Assembly (NCBI GenBank): GCA_964195335.1
Contig: CAXMPC010000030.1
Span: 1 to 17,190, forward strand
DNA from: QNFN01 sp964195335
Lineage (GTDB): Bacteria > Pseudomonadota > Gammaproteobacteria > QNFN01
Reading direction: 5' to 3'
Length of the DNA stretch: 17,190 nt
Part shown: positions 15,817 to 17,190 of the stretch, piece by piece
How the letters are laid out: each line of letters begins with the position of its first letter
Position numbering within the stretch: the stretch's first letter is position 1
Notes under the pieces: model-generated
What the model was told of the DNA's origin: nothing
What the model saw: only the letters and a program-made list of their open reading frames with translations
The model's database searches: none
Translations under genes and position numbers: made by a program

Positions 15817-15837
15817 CATTGCCAAAGGAGAACAGGG

Positions 15838-17061
15838 GTGGAATTGAGCATCGCCGCCAAGGTCATGTGGGCCAGCTTCGCCGTCGCACTGGTCATGGGT
15901 GCGCTGGTCCAGCGCTCCGGTTTCTGCACCATGGGCGGGGTCTCCGACCTGGTCAACATGGGCGACAAGGGGCGGATTACCGCTTGGCTGCTGGCGATCG
16001 CCGTGGCCATGCTCGGCGTCGTCGCGCTGCAGGCCGGCGGCCTGATAGACATGAGCCTGACCACCGCCAACGACTCCTCGCAACCACCCTACCGGGTGCC
16101 GATGTTCGTCTGGCCGCGCTACATCATCGGCGGCCTGCTGTTCGGCATCGGCATGACGCTCGGCAGCGGCTGTGGCAACAAGACCCTGGTCCGCCTGGGT
16201 GGCGGCAACCTGAAGTCGATCTTCGTGCTGCTGATGATCGGCGTCGGTGCCTACCTGATGATGTTCACCAACTTCGGCCACTACATCTTCCTGCAATGGA
16301 TGAACCCGCTGGCGATCAACTTCGCCGACTACGGTGTCGCCAGCCAGGACGTCGGCTCCATCGCCGCGGCGATGACGGGAACCGACCCGGTCAAGGGGCA
16401 GATCGTCATGGGTACGGTCATCGGTCTCGGCCTGGTGGTCTTCGCTTTTCGTCAGCCGACCTTGCGCGGCAGCTTCGACAACCTGCTCGGGGCGTTCTCC
16501 GTCGGCCTCTGCATCGTCGCGCTCTGGTACGTCACCGCCGGTTCGCTCGGTCAGGAGTGGCTGGAAGAGGTGTCGTGGCTCGAGGTCCGGCCGCTGGCGG
16601 TCGGCGCCCAGTCGATGACCTTCGTCTCGCCTTCCGGGCAGTTGATCAACTTCCTCTCTTCCGGCGGCGACACGGCGCTTGTGACGCTCGGCATGGTTAT
16701 CGTCGCCGGCGTCATGGTCGGTTCGCTGATCAACGCCCTGATCAGTCGCACCTTCCGCGTGGAGTGGTTCGTAGACAAGCGTGACTTCGGCTACCACGTC
16801 GTCGGTGGCCTGATGATGGGCATCGGTGGCGTGCTCAGCATGGGCTGCTCCATCGGCCAGGGCATTACCGGCAGTTCGACCCTGGCGCTGGGTTCATTCC
16901 TGGCTCTGGGCTCGATCATGCTCGGCTGTGCGTTGGCGCTGAAGGTGGCGTACTACCGGCTGGTCTACGAAGACGAGGCGGGCTTCACCGCGGCGCTGCT
17001 CACCGCGCTGGTCGATCTGCGCCTGTTGCCCAAGGGCATGCGCCGCCTCGAGGCGGTCTGA
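15838..17061 (+). CDS. YeeE/YedE family (TsuA-like) sulfur-compound transporter
   Basis: The 407-residue polytopic inner-membrane protein belongs to the YeeE/YedE family, whose Spirochaeta member TsuA takes up thiosulfate. Three conserved cysteine sites line the transport path in that structure, and all three have counterparts here: C30 in SGFCTMGG, C112 in GSGCGN and C337 in SMGCSIGQG. Hydrophobic helices occur along nearly the whole length, with a hydrophilic stretch about 235-275 and the two-fold pseudo-repeat of the family. GTG 15838 is supported by AGGAG 7 bases upstream. No TusA-like gene is adjacent within the window, so substrate (thiosulfate or another sulfur compound) is inference. 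It lies between queC and tRNA-Lys. Confidence 0.92.
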   Translation: MELSIAAKVMWASFAVALVMGALVQRSGFCTMGGVSDLVNMGDKGRITAWLLAIAVAMLGVVALQAGGLIDMSLTTANDSSQPPYRVPMFVWPRYIIGGLLFGIGMTLGSGCGNKTLVRLGGGNLKSIFVLLMIGVGAYLMMFTNFGHYIFLQWMNPLAINFADYGVASQDVGSIAAAMTGTDPVKGQIVMGTVIGLGLVVFAFRQPTLRGSFDNLLGAFSVGLCIVALWYVTAGSLGQEWLEEVSWLEVRPLAVGAQSMTFVSPSGQLINFLSSGGDTALVTLGMVIVAGVMVGSLINALISRTFRVEWFVDKRDFGYHVVGGLMMGIGGVLSMGCSIGQGITGSSTLALGSFLALGSIMLGCALALKVAYYRLVYEDEAGFTAALLTALVDLRLLPKGMRRLEAV

Positions 17062-17066
17062 ACCGG

Positions 17067-17095
17067 TTCCAGCATCCAGCCCGGTCCGGTATCAT
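17067..17095 (+). promoter_or_regulatory. Candidate tRNA-Lys promoter
   Basis: TTCCAG (17067-17072) and TATCAT (17090-17095) are 17 bases apart. The -10 is followed by a GC-rich discriminator (GCGGACCC), as is usual for stable-RNA promoters under stringent control. Transcription would begin about 10 bases before the tRNA. Confidence 0.5.
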
Positions 17096-17110
17096 GCGGA
17101 CCCTGTTTCG

Positions 17111-17186
17111 GGGCCGTTAGCTCAGTTGGTAGAGCAGCTGACTTTTAATCAGTTGGTCGCAGGTTCGACCCCTGCACGGCCCACCA
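17111..17186 (+). tRNA. tRNA-Lys (anticodon UUU)
   Basis: The acceptor stem GGGCCGT (17111-17117) pairs with ACGGCCC (17176-17182), followed by encoded ACCA (17183-17186). The D arm GCTC/GAGC, the anticodon stem GCTGA/TCAGT (closing G-U pair) with loop CTTTTAA, and the T arm GCAGG/CCTGC with loop TTCGACC are all present. The anticodon TTT is at 17144-17146, giving lysine. The sequence closely resembles E. coli tRNA-Lys. Only four bases follow before the window ends, so cotranscribed downstream genes or a terminator cannot be seen. Confidence 0.98.
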
Positions 17187-17190
17187 TATA

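Overview
This GC-rich window (about two-thirds G+C) reads as chromosomal core DNA of a gammaproteobacterium. The evidence is the gene order aspS ... yebC-ruvC-ruvA-ruvB-ybgC-tolQ-tolR-tolA-tolB-pal-cpoB-queE-queC ... tRNA-Lys, an arrangement known from Pseudomonas and other gammaproteobacteria. A sulfur-uptake type (YeeE/YedE, TsuA-like) membrane protein and an AspRS of the non-discriminating kind would fit a Pseudomonas- or Chromatiales-like lineage, but the order or genus cannot be fixed from sequence reading alone.

Layout. (1) 1-1013, minus strand: N-terminal membrane half of an Atm1/HMT1-type ABC exporter, cut by the window edge. (2) 1106-1375: small helical protein of unknown function, divergent from the exporter. 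(3) 1520-3663: FmdB-type zinc-ribbon protein and aspS. (4) 3672-5963: nudB (folate pathway), nadA (NAD synthesis) and an alpha/beta hydrolase, lying between aspS and yebC. (5) 6034-9023: yebC and the ruvCAB Holliday-junction genes. (6) 9004-14348: the Tol-Pal envelope operon ybgC-tolQRAB-pal-cpoB, tightly packed with several start/stop overlaps and continuous with ruvB. (7) 14377-15700: queE and queC of the 7-deazaguanine (queuosine precursor) pathway. (8) 15838-17061: YeeE/YedE (TsuA-like) transporter. (9) 17111-17186: tRNA-Lys(UUU), ending almost at the window edge.

How the genes work together. TolQ-TolR form a proton-driven motor that moves TolA across the periplasm to TolB and Pal, while CpoB and YbgC are accessory factors; together they constrict and stabilise the outer membrane at division. 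RuvA, RuvB and RuvC branch-migrate and cut Holliday junctions. QueE and QueC are two steps of preQ0 synthesis. AspRS, the 7-deazaguanine enzymes and tRNA-Lys all concern tRNA, but nothing indicates joint regulation beyond linkage.

No CRISPR array, insertion sequence, prophage, toxin-antitoxin pair or defence island was seen. No gene-free stretch exceeds 300 bases; the longest are 1376-1519 and 15701-15837, both described below. I found no convincing previously undescribed system. The points most worth following are the predicted non-discriminating AspRS, the small unknown protein, the TsuA-like gene outside an obvious sulfur operon, and repeat-driven length variation in TolA and the FmdB protein.
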